From Desulfovibrio sp. (GTDB lineage: Bacteria > Desulfobacterota > Desulfovibrionia > Desulfovibrionales > Desulfovibrionaceae): a stretch of DNA of 52,497 nt. Positions 8,592 through 17,878 of this stretch are shown here, piece after piece. The stretch lies in the NCBI RefSeq assembly GCF_014803725.1, contig NZ_JAAVBE010000005.1, positions 1 through 52,497 on the forward strand, read 5' to 3'. The position numbers and the translations under genes were made by a program. Position 1 is the stretch's first letter; each line of letters opens with the position of its first letter. The notes beneath the pieces are model-generated. The model was not told the origin of the DNA. It saw only the letters and a list, made by a program, of their open reading frames with translations, and searched no databases.

Positions 8592-9735
8592 GTTAGTGGT
8601 TCCTGTCGTGGTTGAGTGTTGATGTCTTGCCCGGAAAGCTTCCGGGCTTTGCCACCCAAGAGCGCAGTGGGGGCGGTCGCAGTTATACTCCTGCCGCCAC
8701 TCCTCGATGAGACGCCGGGCTTCTGCCGGGGAAACGAAAATATTCTGGGTCAGGCATTCATCGCGCAGCGTTCCGTTGAAACTCTCTACGGAACCGTTAT
8801 CTGTGGGCTTCCCGGGCCGACTGCGTAGGCCAACGCCATGTTTTTGCGCCCATCCATTCAAGGCATGACCTGTGAACTCCGGGCCATTGTCCGTTAGAAG
8901 CCTGCGTGGCAGGAGTCCTTGCAACCGAAGGCGCTCCAGCACCTGCGCACCCGTTGACCGGAAGGCGATATATCCACTTCCAAAGCCGGAGTCGATCGGT
9001 CCCAGAGGTCAAGGGTGGTCTGGATACGGATACGCCGCCCTGACTCCAGGCTATCGCTGACAAAATCCATGCCCCATTGCTCGTCAGGACCGATGGGGCA
9101 TTGGCAGGCAGGGACGTTTCCTTGTGAGCCGCAAGTGCAAGGACAAACGCTCCTCGCGGTACAGCCGTTCCGTCCGCTTGTGATTCACCACAAGCCCCTC
9201 ACGCCGCAACAGGATATGCAGCCGCTGAACGCCGAAACGCCGCCGTTCCTCAGCCAGTTCGCGCAGGCGCCGGCGCAGAACCGCATCCCGGTCCTGTGGA
9301 GAGGGACGCCGCGCAGTACTGCGACTGACACCAAGTGCCGCACAAGGCCGCCGCTGGGAGGCCGCATACGCCGACTGGACATAGCGTACGGCCTCCTTGC
9401 ATGACGCGGGCTTCAGAAGTTTTTTGGATATCCTTGGGGATGGAAATGTCCGGCGCCTGCTCGGCCGCCATCTTCCTGAGCCGGGCGTTCTCCTCCTCAA
9501 GCCGGCGCAGGCGCATAGTCTCAGAAACATCCATGCCGCCATACTTTGTCCGCCACTTGTAGAAGGCGGCGTCCGAAATACCGTGCCTACGGCATCAGTC
9601 CACTACGCGTATACCGGCCTCGGCCTGGCGCAAGATCCCAATGATCTGCTCTTCGCTGAATCGACTCCGTTTCATGCAGTGCTCCTATGCCAGGAACACT
9701 AACTTTTCAATGGACCTGTATTTGGGGAGGGGTCA
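8560..9735 (-). mobile_element. IS3-family insertion sequence, degraded
   Basis: A 1176-bp element with imperfect terminal inverted repeats: TGACCCTCCCCCA at 8560 and, on the complement, TGACCCCTCCCCA from 9735; similarity continues inward to a shared AAGTTAGTG followed by TTCCTG. It encodes orfA/orfB-type transposase on the minus strand. Flanking bases (GACC left, GTAGG right) are not a target duplication. It splits the integrase remnant on one side from a CofD-like remnant on the other, so flanking DNA may have been lost through IS-mediated deletion. Confidence 0.85.
8574..9675 (-). pseudogene. IS3-type transposase (orfA + orfB), inactivated
   Basis: orfA starts at ATG 9675 (MKRSRFSEEQIIGILRQAEA) and hits an in-frame TGA at 9597-9595 within VVD*CRRHGIS, then continues as DAAFYKWRTKYGGMDVSET. 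orfB has the HTH_21-like part (RRFGVQRLHILLRREGLVVN), then a frameshift near 9085 at PMPHRS/EQWGMDFVSD, and a second near 8945 before VLERLRLQG. The catalytic core otherwise reads well: DFVSD, LLTDNGPEFTG, and GSVESFNGTLRDE with the final Glu. One stop and two frameshifts make it non-functional. Confidence 0.85.
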
Positions 9736-10441
9736 GTAGGCGGGCAGTAAAAATAGTTCGGCAATGGGGGCTGGCGTGTGCTGGGCGGAAACGATGTTGC
9801 TTTCCCGCGCAAGATAGGTGCCGGCTGCCTTCAAGGCCGTCAGGACGAGGTTCTCGCCCCTGGTGACGTTCACCACTTCCGCCCGGCGGGAGCACAGTGC
9901 GCCGAGCTCGCCGCAGGCGGCGTTAAAGTCGCGTCCCGGCCGCAACCAGCGGCCGCTGAAGACAAGGTTGCCCAGGGAGCAGTCGGCATACTCAAAAAGG
10001 CATCCCTCGGCCTCGCGGCGGTCCTGAAATTCCAGGAACGCCCCTATGTCCGCGGCCAGTTCCCGCAAGGTGCGAAAATTCGGCGACGCGAGAGCGTTGG
10101 CCATGTCGGGCATGGGACAGTCTTCGGGAGCCGTGGCCGCAATGGCCCGCAGGCACGCCAAGGCTCTCTCTCGAGCATCCGGGAAGCGCATTTCCAGCAG
10201 CCATTTCAGGCTCTTCCCCGCCACATCATCGGCCGCCATGAGGGAGCTTATATTTTTGCACATCGCTTGGCCCCAGCATACCTGGGAGGAAGTCGCGCAG
10301 GCGCCCTGTGGAAAGCCCGTCGTCATAGGCATTGACCGCCACCGTCAGGCGCATGTCCAAACGGTCGAGCAAGAACCGGGAGATAAGACTGGTACCCCCG
10401 GAAAAAAGGACGATTTGAAGTTGTCCGGCCTTATGCTTCAT
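9733..10441 (-). pseudogene. CofD/YvcK-like protein, frameshifted and truncated by the IS
   Basis: The N-terminal part from ATG 10441 reads IVLFSGGTSLISRFLLDRL, then VNAYDDGLSTGRLRDFLPGM and GPSDV, like the GGT(S/G) and DDGGSTGRLR segments of YvcK/CofD-type proteins. The frame breaks near 10260 in GATGTGCAAAAATAT; in the shifted frame it resumes as KNISSLMAADDVAGKSLKWL and later contains SLGNLVFSG. The downstream frame ends at a TGA supplied by the IS end. CofD-related proteins also occur in the Desulfovibrio 'GAK' system; whether this is one of those cannot be decided here. Confidence 0.65.
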
Positions 10442-10556
10442 AAATGGCAGACCTTGCGTGTTCGCTCGAGGGGGCTATCGAGGGGGATGGCGTGTGAAGC
10501 TTGCTTCTCGGCATGGCGTCCACTGACTCGGCATCACGCGGTGTGTTGATGCCTGA

Positions 10557-10823
10557 GCAATACTCGGCTTCGGGAACCGGTACCGACAGGACCTTGCGGA
10601 GCGGCGGCTGCTTGAGCTGGTCAAGTTGCGCGGGCGTGAATTTTTCCGCGCCGCACAAACGCTGGGGTATAACACCATTCTCTATGATACGAGGGCGAAC
10701 GCCGCCCAATATATCGAATTGATAAAGAGTCTGGAGGATACAGGCCTGGAAAGACATGTGAGCAAGGACGGAAGGTACATGATTTTTACCGTAGCCCAGG
10801 AGGGAGGGCAGCAAGCCGACTGA
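10557..10823 (+). pseudogene. Unidentified gene fragment on +
   Basis: An open stretch of 88 codons after a TGA, reading ILGFGNRYRQDLAERRLLEL, a middle with LGYNTILYDTRANAAQYIEL, and DGRYMIFTVAQEGGQQAD before the stop. It has protein-like composition but no start codon of its own, and the upstream part is missing. I do not recognise it. It may be the 3' end of a gene lost in island rearrangement. The antisense ORF of 127 aa over the same bases looks less protein-like. Confidence 0.35.
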
Positions 10824-10900
10824 CGGCTCCCGCGCCTGGCGGCGCGACGCCTAAACTTGGGGCTCCAGCGGGAAGGGCTCGGGATGCCTGGCGCAGGGCA

Positions 10901-13900
10901 TCACTTCATGGCAGCATAGGCCTTGTTGTACGCCTCGATGATCCTGCTTTCCAATGAGTGATGACCATCATCCTCCCGCTCCCGCAACTGTGCCAGCAGC
11001 CTGCGGGCTGCCCCGGCGCGCGCGCCTTCCCCGGCCGCCCCTGTTTCCAGCAGCCGCAGCGCCCGCTTGAGGGCCGCGCCGCGCGGGTCGACGGGGCGGG
11101 TCACCAGGAGCCAGAGCCAGATGAGAAAGCTCGGCCTCGCGGGGTCCAGGTGGCGCTCCAGCGTTTCCAGGCTGGCAGGCCCGCTTGCCAGGATGTCGGG
11201 CAGCCCGTCCCGACGACATTCGGCCGACATGATGGCGAGCACATGGCAAATCGCCTGCTCGGCCACGCGGGCGCTGGAGACCGCCCCCCCATGGCGGCGA
11301 TAAAAATGCAGGATGGTGGGGAGATTATCCAACTCTCCCCGTTCGAGCAGGCGCAGCCAGAGGTCATAGTCCTGTGCGGCGGTGAACGCCTCCCGGTAGC
11401 CTTCAACGGCGCGCAGGGCGCCCGTGCGCAGGAAGGCGGCGGGATGGCTGATGCAGGGCGCCTTGCCCGTGGTGAACCTGCGCACCTCCGTGGCGGAGGT
11501 GGGCACATCCTGGGGGATAAGCCGTCCCTCAGGATCGTCTTCATCAAATAAGGCCCACAGGCAGCCGCAGGCCGCGAGTTCGGGGTGCGCCTCCATGTGC
11601 TCCAGCTGCCGCGCGAGGCGTTCCGGCAAGGAGATATCGTCAGCATCCATGCGCGCAACATAGGGCGTTTCCACGAGGCGCAGCCCCTTGTTGAGGCTGG
11701 CGGTGAGGCCCAGTTTTTCCGTGTTGGTGACGATGCGGACGCGCGCGTCCCTGGCGGCAAAGTCCGCCAGCATGCCGGCCGTGGCGTCCGTGGAGGCGTC
11801 ATCGAGGATGAGAAAGAGAAAATCGCCGTACGTCTGGCGCAGGATGCTGTTGACGGCGGTCTCGAGGTAGGCCTCGCCGTTGTGGACGGACATGAGCACG
11901 GTGACGCGCGGCTTTGCCGGGGCCGTTTTCACGGCCGGGACGGCATCGCTTGCCACGCACCATATCTCGCTCCAGCGGATTTCCTCATGCTCAACGAAAA
12001 GGCCAGCGCGCGCCAGTTCGCACAGGAACTGCTCACGGGTGTATTCTGTTTCGTGGGTGGGGTCGAGCCGCCACTCCACGCCGAGCTCTTTTTTCAGGGG
12101 CACGCGCCAGTCGCGTTCAAAAAGGGGTACGCGCAGCAAAAAACGCCCGGGGCGCAACTGTTTCCTGATCCTGCGCAAAAAGGCCGAACGCCCGGGCAAA
12201 TGCTCCAGCACATTGCTCAGAACCACCGTGTCGAAACGTTCATCGGGCAAAGCCTCCGGGGCGTCCCCGAAGGCAAAGCGCACATTGGGGTGGGCATGGC
12301 GCTCATGCGCCACGGCGATATTGTCGGCGTTCAGGTCAATGCCCGTCACCATGGCGCCGCCCTTGGCGGCCATGTCGTATGCCAGGAAGCCGTTGCCGCA
12401 GCCGATGTCCAGCACACGCTCGCCCGGCCTGAGCTGCCGCACGAAGAAATCATGGCAGCGGGTATGCCTGTGCTCGGTGTGTACGCCGCCGTCGTAGGCC
12501 ACGGAGTAGCGCCCTTCCAGCGGGTACAGCCGGCTCTCGAGGTCAAAGAGGAAGCGCAGGGCGTCCGCGGCCGGGGCATCGCGCAGGCGCCAGTGCACGA
12601 GCCGCATGATGGCGCTTGTGACCTTCCCCCGTGCTTTCGCGCTGAGCGTGGCCGGCAACTTTTTCGCCTTCCCGGGGAGCGCGCGCAGCTTTCTTGCCCC
12701 GATGCTGGCCCGCACCTTTTGGACCTGCTGCTCCGCCATGGCGTGCAGCTTTTTCCCTCCCTTGCGGATTGCCCGAAGTGCGAGATGCCCTGCTGCAAGA
12801 GCTTTGTCCAGCCGCGAGAGCTTCGGCAGCCGGGCATAGAGTGCCAGTTCTTCCCGCGCCACGGCGTCGACATGGAAGCGCAGGGCCGCATGCCGCGCCG
12901 CCTCACCCAGCCGGCGGCGCAAGCCGGGGTCGGCCAGCAGGCGCTCCAGGGCGGTGCGGATGGAAGCGGCATCCGTTTCGCACAGGAGACCGGTGACGCC
13001 GTCCACGATGCAGGGCTCTATCCCCCGCACACGCGTACCAAGCACGGCGCAGCCGCGCGCCATGGCCTCGATGAGCGCCTTGGGGTGGCCCTCATAGAGG
13101 GAAACCAGCGTCACCACCGCACTCTGACCAAGCAGGTCAGGCAGCCCGGCGGACGGGACGGTGCCGGTGAACTCCGCTTCCACCCCCCTGGCCTGCGCGT
13201 GCTGGCGGAGTTCCTCCTTCAGGGGGCCATCCCCGATGAAACGCACGATGACGGGGAGCCCCACGCAGGCGTCGATGAGCGCAAAACAGTTTTTCTCCTC
13301 GGCGAGACGCCCGAGATGGGTGATCACTGCGTTGGCCGCCGGCGCTTGCGCGGGGAGTAGGGGCTCGAACCAGGCGCCGGTGATATAATTGGGAATGACA
13401 TGGAGCCTGTCGCCCGCGACGCCATAGCTATCCTCAATATAGTCGCGCATGGCTTCGGTGGTCACGATCCCGTGATCACAGCCGGAAAAGACATCCCGCT
13501 CCAGTGCAAGCGCCTGCGGCAAGTCCTCCTTGCCGCCGTCGCGGCTGTTCTGGCTCCATAAATAGCCGCAACGGGCCACGAAGGGCTTGCGCCACAGGCG
13601 CGCGCAGCGCAAGGCGCAGTCCGCGCCGTTGACCTGGTTGCTCTTGATGACATCGGCGGGGGCGAGCTCCCTTGCGTGCAAGAGAGGCATCAGCCGCTCG
13701 TAGCGACCGGGCGGCAGATGCCGGCTGTTCACACACACCGTAAGCCAGGGATAGCGTTGGGCGATGGCCCTGTCGTGTTCGCCGCCCCAGGAAACGACGG
13801 TTGTTTTCCAGCCTTCCCGGGCAAGCGCCGCATAGAGGGCCAGCTCGCGCTCAAGCGAGCCGTTGTCTTCCCACGCTGCCAGGGACATGCCCCGGGTCAT

Positions 13901-13918
13901 GAACAGGACAAGGTTCAT
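10901..13918 (-). CDS. Trifunctional GT4 - methyltransferase - GT2 polysaccharide enzyme
   Basis: A 1005-residue fusion. Residues ~1-365 are a GT4 (GT-B) glycosyltransferase: MNLVLFMTRGMSLAAWED start, nucleotide-sugar site VSLYEGHPKALIEAMARG. A Lys/Ala-rich linker follows. Residues ~450-660 are a class I SAM methyltransferase with motif I VLDIGCGNGFLAY and LSNVLEHL. Residues ~672-890 are a GT2 transferase with VTVLMSVHNGEAYLETAV, LDDASTD and the metal-binding MDADD. The tail is helical. Such fusions build and modify long-chain O-antigens; coupling of a methyltransferase to transferases suggests chain-end methylation. It is the last gene of the island operon and is GC-rich, unlike its upstream neighbours. 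Confidence 0.88.
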   Translation of the reverse strand: MNLVLFMTRGMSLAAWEDNGSLERELALYAALAREGWKTTVVSWGGEHDRAIAQRYPWLTVCVNSRHLPPGRYERLMPLLHARELAPADVIKSNQVNGADCALRCARLWRKPFVARCGYLWSQNSRDGGKEDLPQALALERDVFSGCDHGIVTTEAMRDYIEDSYGVAGDRLHVIPNYITGAWFEPLLPAQAPAANAVITHLGRLAEEKNCFALIDACVGLPVIVRFIGDGPLKEELRQHAQARGVEAEFTGTVPSAGLPDLLGQSAVVTLVSLYEGHPKALIEAMARGCAVLGTRVRGIEPCIVDGVTGLLCETDAASIRTALERLLADPGLRRRLGEAARHAALRFHVDAVAREELALYARLPKLSRLDKALAAGHLALRAIRKGGKKLHAMAEQQVQKVRASIGARKLRALPGKAKKLPATLSAKARGKVTSAIMRLVHWRLRDAPAADALRFLFDLESRLYPLEGRYSVAYDGGVHTEHRHTRCHDFFVRQLRPGERVLDIGCGNGFLAYDMAAKGGAMVTGIDLNADNIAVAHERHAHPNVRFAFGDAPEALPDERFDTVVLSNVLEHLPGRSAFLRRIRKQLRPGRFLLRVPLFERDWRVPLKKELGVEWRLDPTHETEYTREQFLCELARAGLFVEHEEIRWSEIWCVASDAVPAVKTAPAKPRVTVLMSVHNGEAYLETAVNSILRQTYGDFLFLILDDASTDATAGMLADFAARDARVRIVTNTEKLGLTASLNKGLRLVETPYVARMDADDISLPERLARQLEHMEAHPELAACGCLWALFDEDDPEGRLIPQDVPTSATEVRRFTTGKAPCISHPAAFLRTGALRAVEGYREAFTAAQDYDLWLRLLERGELDNLPTILHFYRRHGGAVSSARVAEQAICHVLAIMSAECRRDGLPDILASGPASLETLERHLDPARPSFLIWLWLLVTRPVDPRGAALKRALRLLETGAAGEGARAGAARRLLAQLREREDDGHHSLESRIIEAYNKAYAAMK

Positions 13919-13945
13919 ACTGTTTCCAGGAATATATTTGTATCG

Positions 13946-14629
13946 TTATTGAGGGACGCGCTTCAATACAAACCAGAGGGTGGTGGCTGTGAGGAGCCTT
14001 TCCTGAAAAGTGGGGTGGAAGAATTTTTTGAAAAAGAGCCTCTCACATACAGATATTTTGGCGTGCCCGAAGTCAAGCTGCTCAATGACAAAACCCGCCT
14101 TGCGCGCACCATGAGAAATAAAATTCACAGCCTCCTCCGGTCAAAAAACCAGCGGGGTCTGTCTTCGGGGGGGCCAAAGGCAAACCGTAGAATTTCATGC
14201 CCTGATTTCCGCCCTTGTACTGGCCAATCTTTAAAAAAGTATAAGAGTCCAAATAGCCATTGGGGAGGGAGGGGATGACATGATCGCGCGCAAGGCGTAG
14301 GCATTCATCAAACGCCGCATGGATATGTTCCAGGTGCTCAAGAACATCAAGGCACAACACCGTATCGAAGCTTTAGTCCGCAAAGGGGTAGGGAATATGC
14401 TCAAGATTCCAATGCTTGATAATGCTGTCCCAAAACCCATATTCATGTAGTGTGAGGACGCGTTGAGGTGCTCCCGCAAATATCCCTTGTCGGCGCCAAT
14501 GTCTAAAATGGATTTATTATCAAGAATTTTCTTGTACTTATCATAGACATAGGCCATCTTGTCTTCACGACTGGTATAACTTATACTAGTAGTGTAAATG
14601 TTTGCACCATTTTTACTTGTGGATATCAT
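13946..14629 (-). pseudogene. SAM methyltransferase, multiply broken
   Basis: Pieces of one methyltransferase lie in three frames. From ATG 14629: MAYVYDKYKKILDNKSILDI then GADKGYLREH (motif I). A frameshift near 14440 leads to WDSIIKHWNLEHIPYPFAD, a TAA stop at about 14376, then SFDTVLCLDVLEHLEHIHAA. A further break near 14100-14165 precedes NFISHGARKAGFVIEQLDFG and the end at 13946. At least three lesions, with neighbours intact, argue for a real pseudogene rather than one sequencing error. It lies in the AT-rich block of the island. Confidence 0.8.
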
Positions 14630-14709
14630 CGCTGCCCTCCCCTAGTCATAATCCTTAAGGAATATAAATTCTAAGGGTTGTGAATAAACTACAAATCGAC
14701 ACTAAAAGA

Positions 14710-15621
14710 TTAAATACTATATAAATTATTATTTAATAATGAAAGAAGGAAATATTTAATTTTAAATAAACCCCATTTGAAAGGATAAATAGAAAATTTT
14801 TCTACAGTTTTCGGGGAAGCGCCATTTAAGAGCATCGCTTTTTTGGCTTTTTTTAATGTTTTATGAAAGAGTAATAACATGGGATATGATTCGTAAAATC
14901 TTCTATACTGCGTAAATTCCCCTGATTTGATTATTTGTCGCCAGCCACCTTTATAGTGATAAATATAAATATTATCATTGAGTGGGACAGAATTCACCTG
15001 ATTAAGCTCATCGCATGGCATGGAGGCTAAAGAAATCGGACCATAGGGTGTATTATAAACATAATTGTTTTTCTCCAAGTTAAAGTTTATCAGTTCATAA
15101 AAGGCCATTTGATCTACTGCCCCAAAATGATGCTGCGCAGAGCATGCGATTTCGATTCTTTGCTCATCTGTGAGGATATTAAGAATATCCTGGGTCCATT
15201 GCTGATAGAAAAACTGGACAGCCTTGGAATTTTTTGTGAGCATTACGCCTGTATTGATTTGAAATTGTTCATCCTTTGAGGTAAAAGTTATATCTGCATC
15301 AGAAAAGAAACCTTGAGGTGATTTTGAAACGATTGTATCACAGTCCAGAAAGAGGATATCCCCATTAAGTTTTGAAAGCGCTTCAGTCCATGTTTTCATT
15401 TTTAAGGGTATACGCTCAACATTCCTTTTCGGAAATGCGATATCCGTCTCGATAAATTCTGAATTTTGATAGGTTTTACATAATATATCTAGACAATCTT
15501 CATCTATATCTTGTATATAGAATAAAATTTTACTATTTTTAATCGCAGTAGATACGGACTGTAAAAAAACCGCTATATATGGAAGATACTGCATTCCATA
15601 TCCAGAAGAAACTATATGCAT
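14710..15621 (-). CDS. Putative glycosyltransferase with DxD motif (GT8-like)
   Basis: A 303-residue protein of AT-rich coding sequence. The segment GDILFLDCDTIVSKSPQGFF carries a DxD-type metal/nucleotide-sugar motif (D93-C-D95), and later QINTGVMLTKNSKAVQFF and DQMAFYELI resemble GT-A transferases of the GT8/capsule type. The C-terminal ~60 residues are basic and hydrophobic, suggesting membrane association. It follows the GT2 gene by 7 bp. Specific sugar unknown. Composition differs sharply from the GC-rich genes at both ends of the operon, pointing to a separate origin. Confidence 0.75.
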   Translation of the reverse strand: MHIVSSGYGMQYLPYIAVFLQSVSTAIKNSKILFYIQDIDEDCLDILCKTYQNSEFIETDIAFPKRNVERIPLKMKTWTEALSKLNGDILFLDCDTIVSKSPQGFFSDADITFTSKDEQFQINTGVMLTKNSKAVQFFYQQWTQDILNILTDEQRIEIACSAQHHFGAVDQMAFYELINFNLEKNNYVYNTPYGPISLASMPCDELNQVNSVPLNDNIYIYHYKGGWRQIIKSGEFTQYRRFYESYPMLLLFHKTLKKAKKAMLLNGASPKTVEKFSIYPFKWGLFKIKYFLLSLLNNNLYSI

Positions 15622-15628
15622 TGCTGCC

Positions 15629-16663
15629 TCACTTCAATTTAAGAAGAGACAAGAAAAAAGTTTTGATATTTCTTAGAGATCGATAATTTTCTTCTATAGA
15701 GATATCGCAATTTCTACATCTTAAATATATATCATAAAGCCTGCTAAAGAAAAATTCTTCTGTATCTTCTCTCACAATTTTATGTAAACAATAAAGGAAA
15801 TAGCATCGTTGATCCTCTTTTAGGCCTAATGTAATTTCCATATAATTTTTTATAAATGCCTCACGTCGCGCTTTCCATGCATCCAACAAATCTGGTGGAA
15901 CCTGTAGTCTTTGATAAAGACCATAACTTATATTTTGCACCAGGCACATATCCGTGAAAAATTTATTCCATTGTTCATTGGTTTTACTGAACTTCCTGCT
16001 GAGAGAGTGGGGATTCGTGTAATAGCAATACGCACCTTTAGCCCCGGATCGTACAAATATTTGTGCGTGAATACAAAAAATCAGAACGAACAGATAGCCC
16101 TCAGCATTATTTATGTTTAAGCCACACGGAAGATTTGCCCAAAGAAGAGCTTTGAGGTACAGAGACCTGCGGAAGAGCTTACCACATGCAGACCAAAGTT
16201 GTCCGCCTCGCATAAACGAGTCAAATATATTTTGTCCGAACATGACCACATCATGGTAGTCACAGCCTGTGAAGAGCTTCAGGTCGTCCTCATTAGTGCC
16301 TTCAAGCCGGGGCCCCTGGACAAAATCGGCACCATGTTGTTCTGCAAGTAAAAACAAGTCTTCACACGTCGTCGGTTGTATCCAGTCATCGGCATCGAGA
16401 TTATAAACATATTTGCCTGTGGCATGAAGGAGTCCGTCAATTCTCGCCTGGAAGAGGCCTTCGTTTTTTTTCTTCGCCAAATAAATGATATTCAGTTTCT
16501 GCTTATATGTGGAATATATTTCACTGCAATTTCCCTGCGACCCATCATTGACTAAAATAACCTCAATACTGTTTAGTGTTTGCGCTGCTATCGAGTCTAA
16601 ACACCTGGGCAGAAATTCTTCGGCATTATATACCGGTACTATAATTGAAATATTTGTAGACAT
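15629..16663 (-). CDS. GT2 family glycosyltransferase
   Basis: A 344-residue transferase. The GT-A fold is clear: ISIIVPVYNAEEFLPRCLDS, EVILVNDGS (~34-42), NEGLFQARIDG and the metal site LDADDW (~92-97). The C-terminal part, AT-rich in codons, is variable and probably sets the acceptor. It lies 3 bp after wzt and 7 bp before the next transferase. Donor sugar not predictable. Confidence 0.88.
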   Translation of the reverse strand: MSTNISIIVPVYNAEEFLPRCLDSIAAQTLNSIEVILVNDGSQGNCSEIYSTYKQKLNIIYLAKKKNEGLFQARIDGLLHATGKYVYNLDADDWIQPTTCEDLFLLAEQHGADFVQGPRLEGTNEDDLKLFTGCDYHDVVMFGQNIFDSFMRGGQLWSACGKLFRRSLYLKALLWANLPCGLNINNAEGYLFVLIFCIHAQIFVRSGAKGAYCYYTNPHSLSRKFSKTNEQWNKFFTDMCLVQNISYGLYQRLQVPPDLLDAWKARREAFIKNYMEITLGLKEDQRCYFLYCLHKIVREDTEEFFFSRLYDIYLRCRNCDISIEENYRSLRNIKTFFLSLLKLK

Positions 16664-16666
16664 TCT

Positions 16667-17869
16667 TTATCTTTCCTCCCAAGTACACGGACATTCTAAA
16701 AGGCCCTGATACCTTGACGTTTGGCTCCTTATTTCATCTTTTGGAAATGAATCAAACATTAATGCGTTTTGTACATAGTCAATCGAATATAACGTATCTT
16801 TTGAAAAGCATACATCCAAATATAACCCTTTCCCCTTAATAGGAAATTTTCCTATCGTGCAAGATATTGCATGGATACCTTTTTTAACATTATAGCTTAT
16901 GTTATCCTTACTCAAGTGGGTAAAGCATGTCACAAGTATTCCATCAGTCGTATATAAATCAATACTAAGATCTATATTATTCATATCACAATGCGCAATA
17001 TATTCGACAATTATAGTAATATTTTCTCCATACTCTATTTCATGCGTAACATCTCCACGTGCACCCTTCATATAACATTTTAGGACTCGAATTTCTCCAC
17101 TGCCTTGTCGGGTTTCCATATCCAAGGACAAATCTTTAGTAATATAATTTTCAGATTTTTTTAGTGAACGTTGTAGATAATGACTCGCAATATCGTGAAC
17201 ATCGCCATCCAGGACAAGCCGACCTTTATCAAGCAATATTCCCGTCTCGCAAATTCGTTCAACAAAGTATGGGCTATGGGAAACAAAAAGCAATGTTGTG
17301 CCGTCAGATAACAATTTTTGTACATATGTCTGGCATTTTTTTTGAAATACAATGTCACCGGTGGAGAGCACTTCATCCACCAGCAAGATGTCGGCTCGGG
17401 CATGCACAGCGATGCCAAACGCAAGCCGGCTCATCATGCCGCTGGAGTATTGCCACACCGGCCTGTCTATCCACTGCTCCAGTTCTGAAAAATCCACGAC
17501 TTCCGGCTCGATTTTCTGAATCTGCCTGTCGCTGAAGCCCATGAGGGTAGCCAGCAGCCGGATGTTCTCACGGCCGGTCAGATCCATACTGATGCCGGCG
17601 TTAAGCTCGATCATGGGGAAAATTCGGCCGTGGATGGCGACGCTCCCCTTGTCGGGCGGCGTTACCCCGGCGAGCACCTTCAGCAGGGTGGACTTTCCCG
17701 CACCATTGTGGCCGAGGATGCCCAGGGAGCCGCCCCTGCGCACCTGGAAACTGATATCCTTGAGTGCGCATTCCTCCTCGCGCAGCCCGGTCTTTTTCCA
17801 TGGCAGGACGGGGGGAAGGCCATAGCGCTTCCACATATTGCGCACATCGATGATGATGTCGTCATTCAT
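16667..17869 (-). CDS. wzt: O-antigen/polysaccharide ABC exporter ATPase with C-terminal substrate domain
   Basis: A 400-residue ATPase of the Wzt type, which exports lipid-linked polysaccharide. Walker A GHNGAGKST (53-61), signature YSSGM (141-145), Walker B ILLVDE (161-166) and the H-loop in LLFVSHS. Residues ~245-390 form the beta-rich Wzt_C-like domain that recognises the non-reducing end of the glycan in known systems. The first ~170 codons are GC-rich with host-like codon use; from about 17355 downward (residue ~171, just after Walker B) the DNA becomes AT-rich to the end. The gene thus looks chimeric. It follows wzm by 9 bp. Confidence 0.93.
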   Translation of the reverse strand: MNDDIIIDVRNMWKRYGLPPVLPWKKTGLREEECALKDISFQVRRGGSLGILGHNGAGKSTLLKVLAGVTPPDKGSVAIHGRIFPMIELNAGISMDLTGRENIRLLATLMGFSDRQIQKIEPEVVDFSELEQWIDRPVWQYSSGMMSRLAFGIAVHARADILLVDEVLSTGDIVFQKKCQTYVQKLLSDGTTLLFVSHSPYFVERICETGILLDKGRLVLDGDVHDIASHYLQRSLKKSENYITKDLSLDMETRQGSGEIRVLKCYMKGARGDVTHEIEYGENITIIVEYIAHCDMNNIDLSIDLYTTDGILVTCFTHLSKDNISYNVKKGIHAISCTIGKFPIKGKGLYLDVCFSKDTLYSIDYVQNALMFDSFPKDEIRSQTSRYQGLLECPCTWEER

Positions 17870-17878
17870 GCGTATTTC

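Noticed and set aside
8560..9735. Target-site duplication around the IS
   Set aside because: Flanking bases GACC and GTAGG do not match, so no duplication can be claimed.
10431..10814. 127-aa minus-strand ORF
   Set aside because: Poor protein-like composition; the opposite strand reads more coherently and the 3' part overlaps the start of the CofD-like gene.
11585..13360. 591-aa plus-strand ORF
   Set aside because: Shadow of the trifunctional glycosyltransferase gene.
13946..14629. Sequencing error as the explanation for the broken methyltransferase
   Set aside because: At least three independent lesions within 700 bp, with clean frames on both sides, make decay more likely, though read-level data would settle it.
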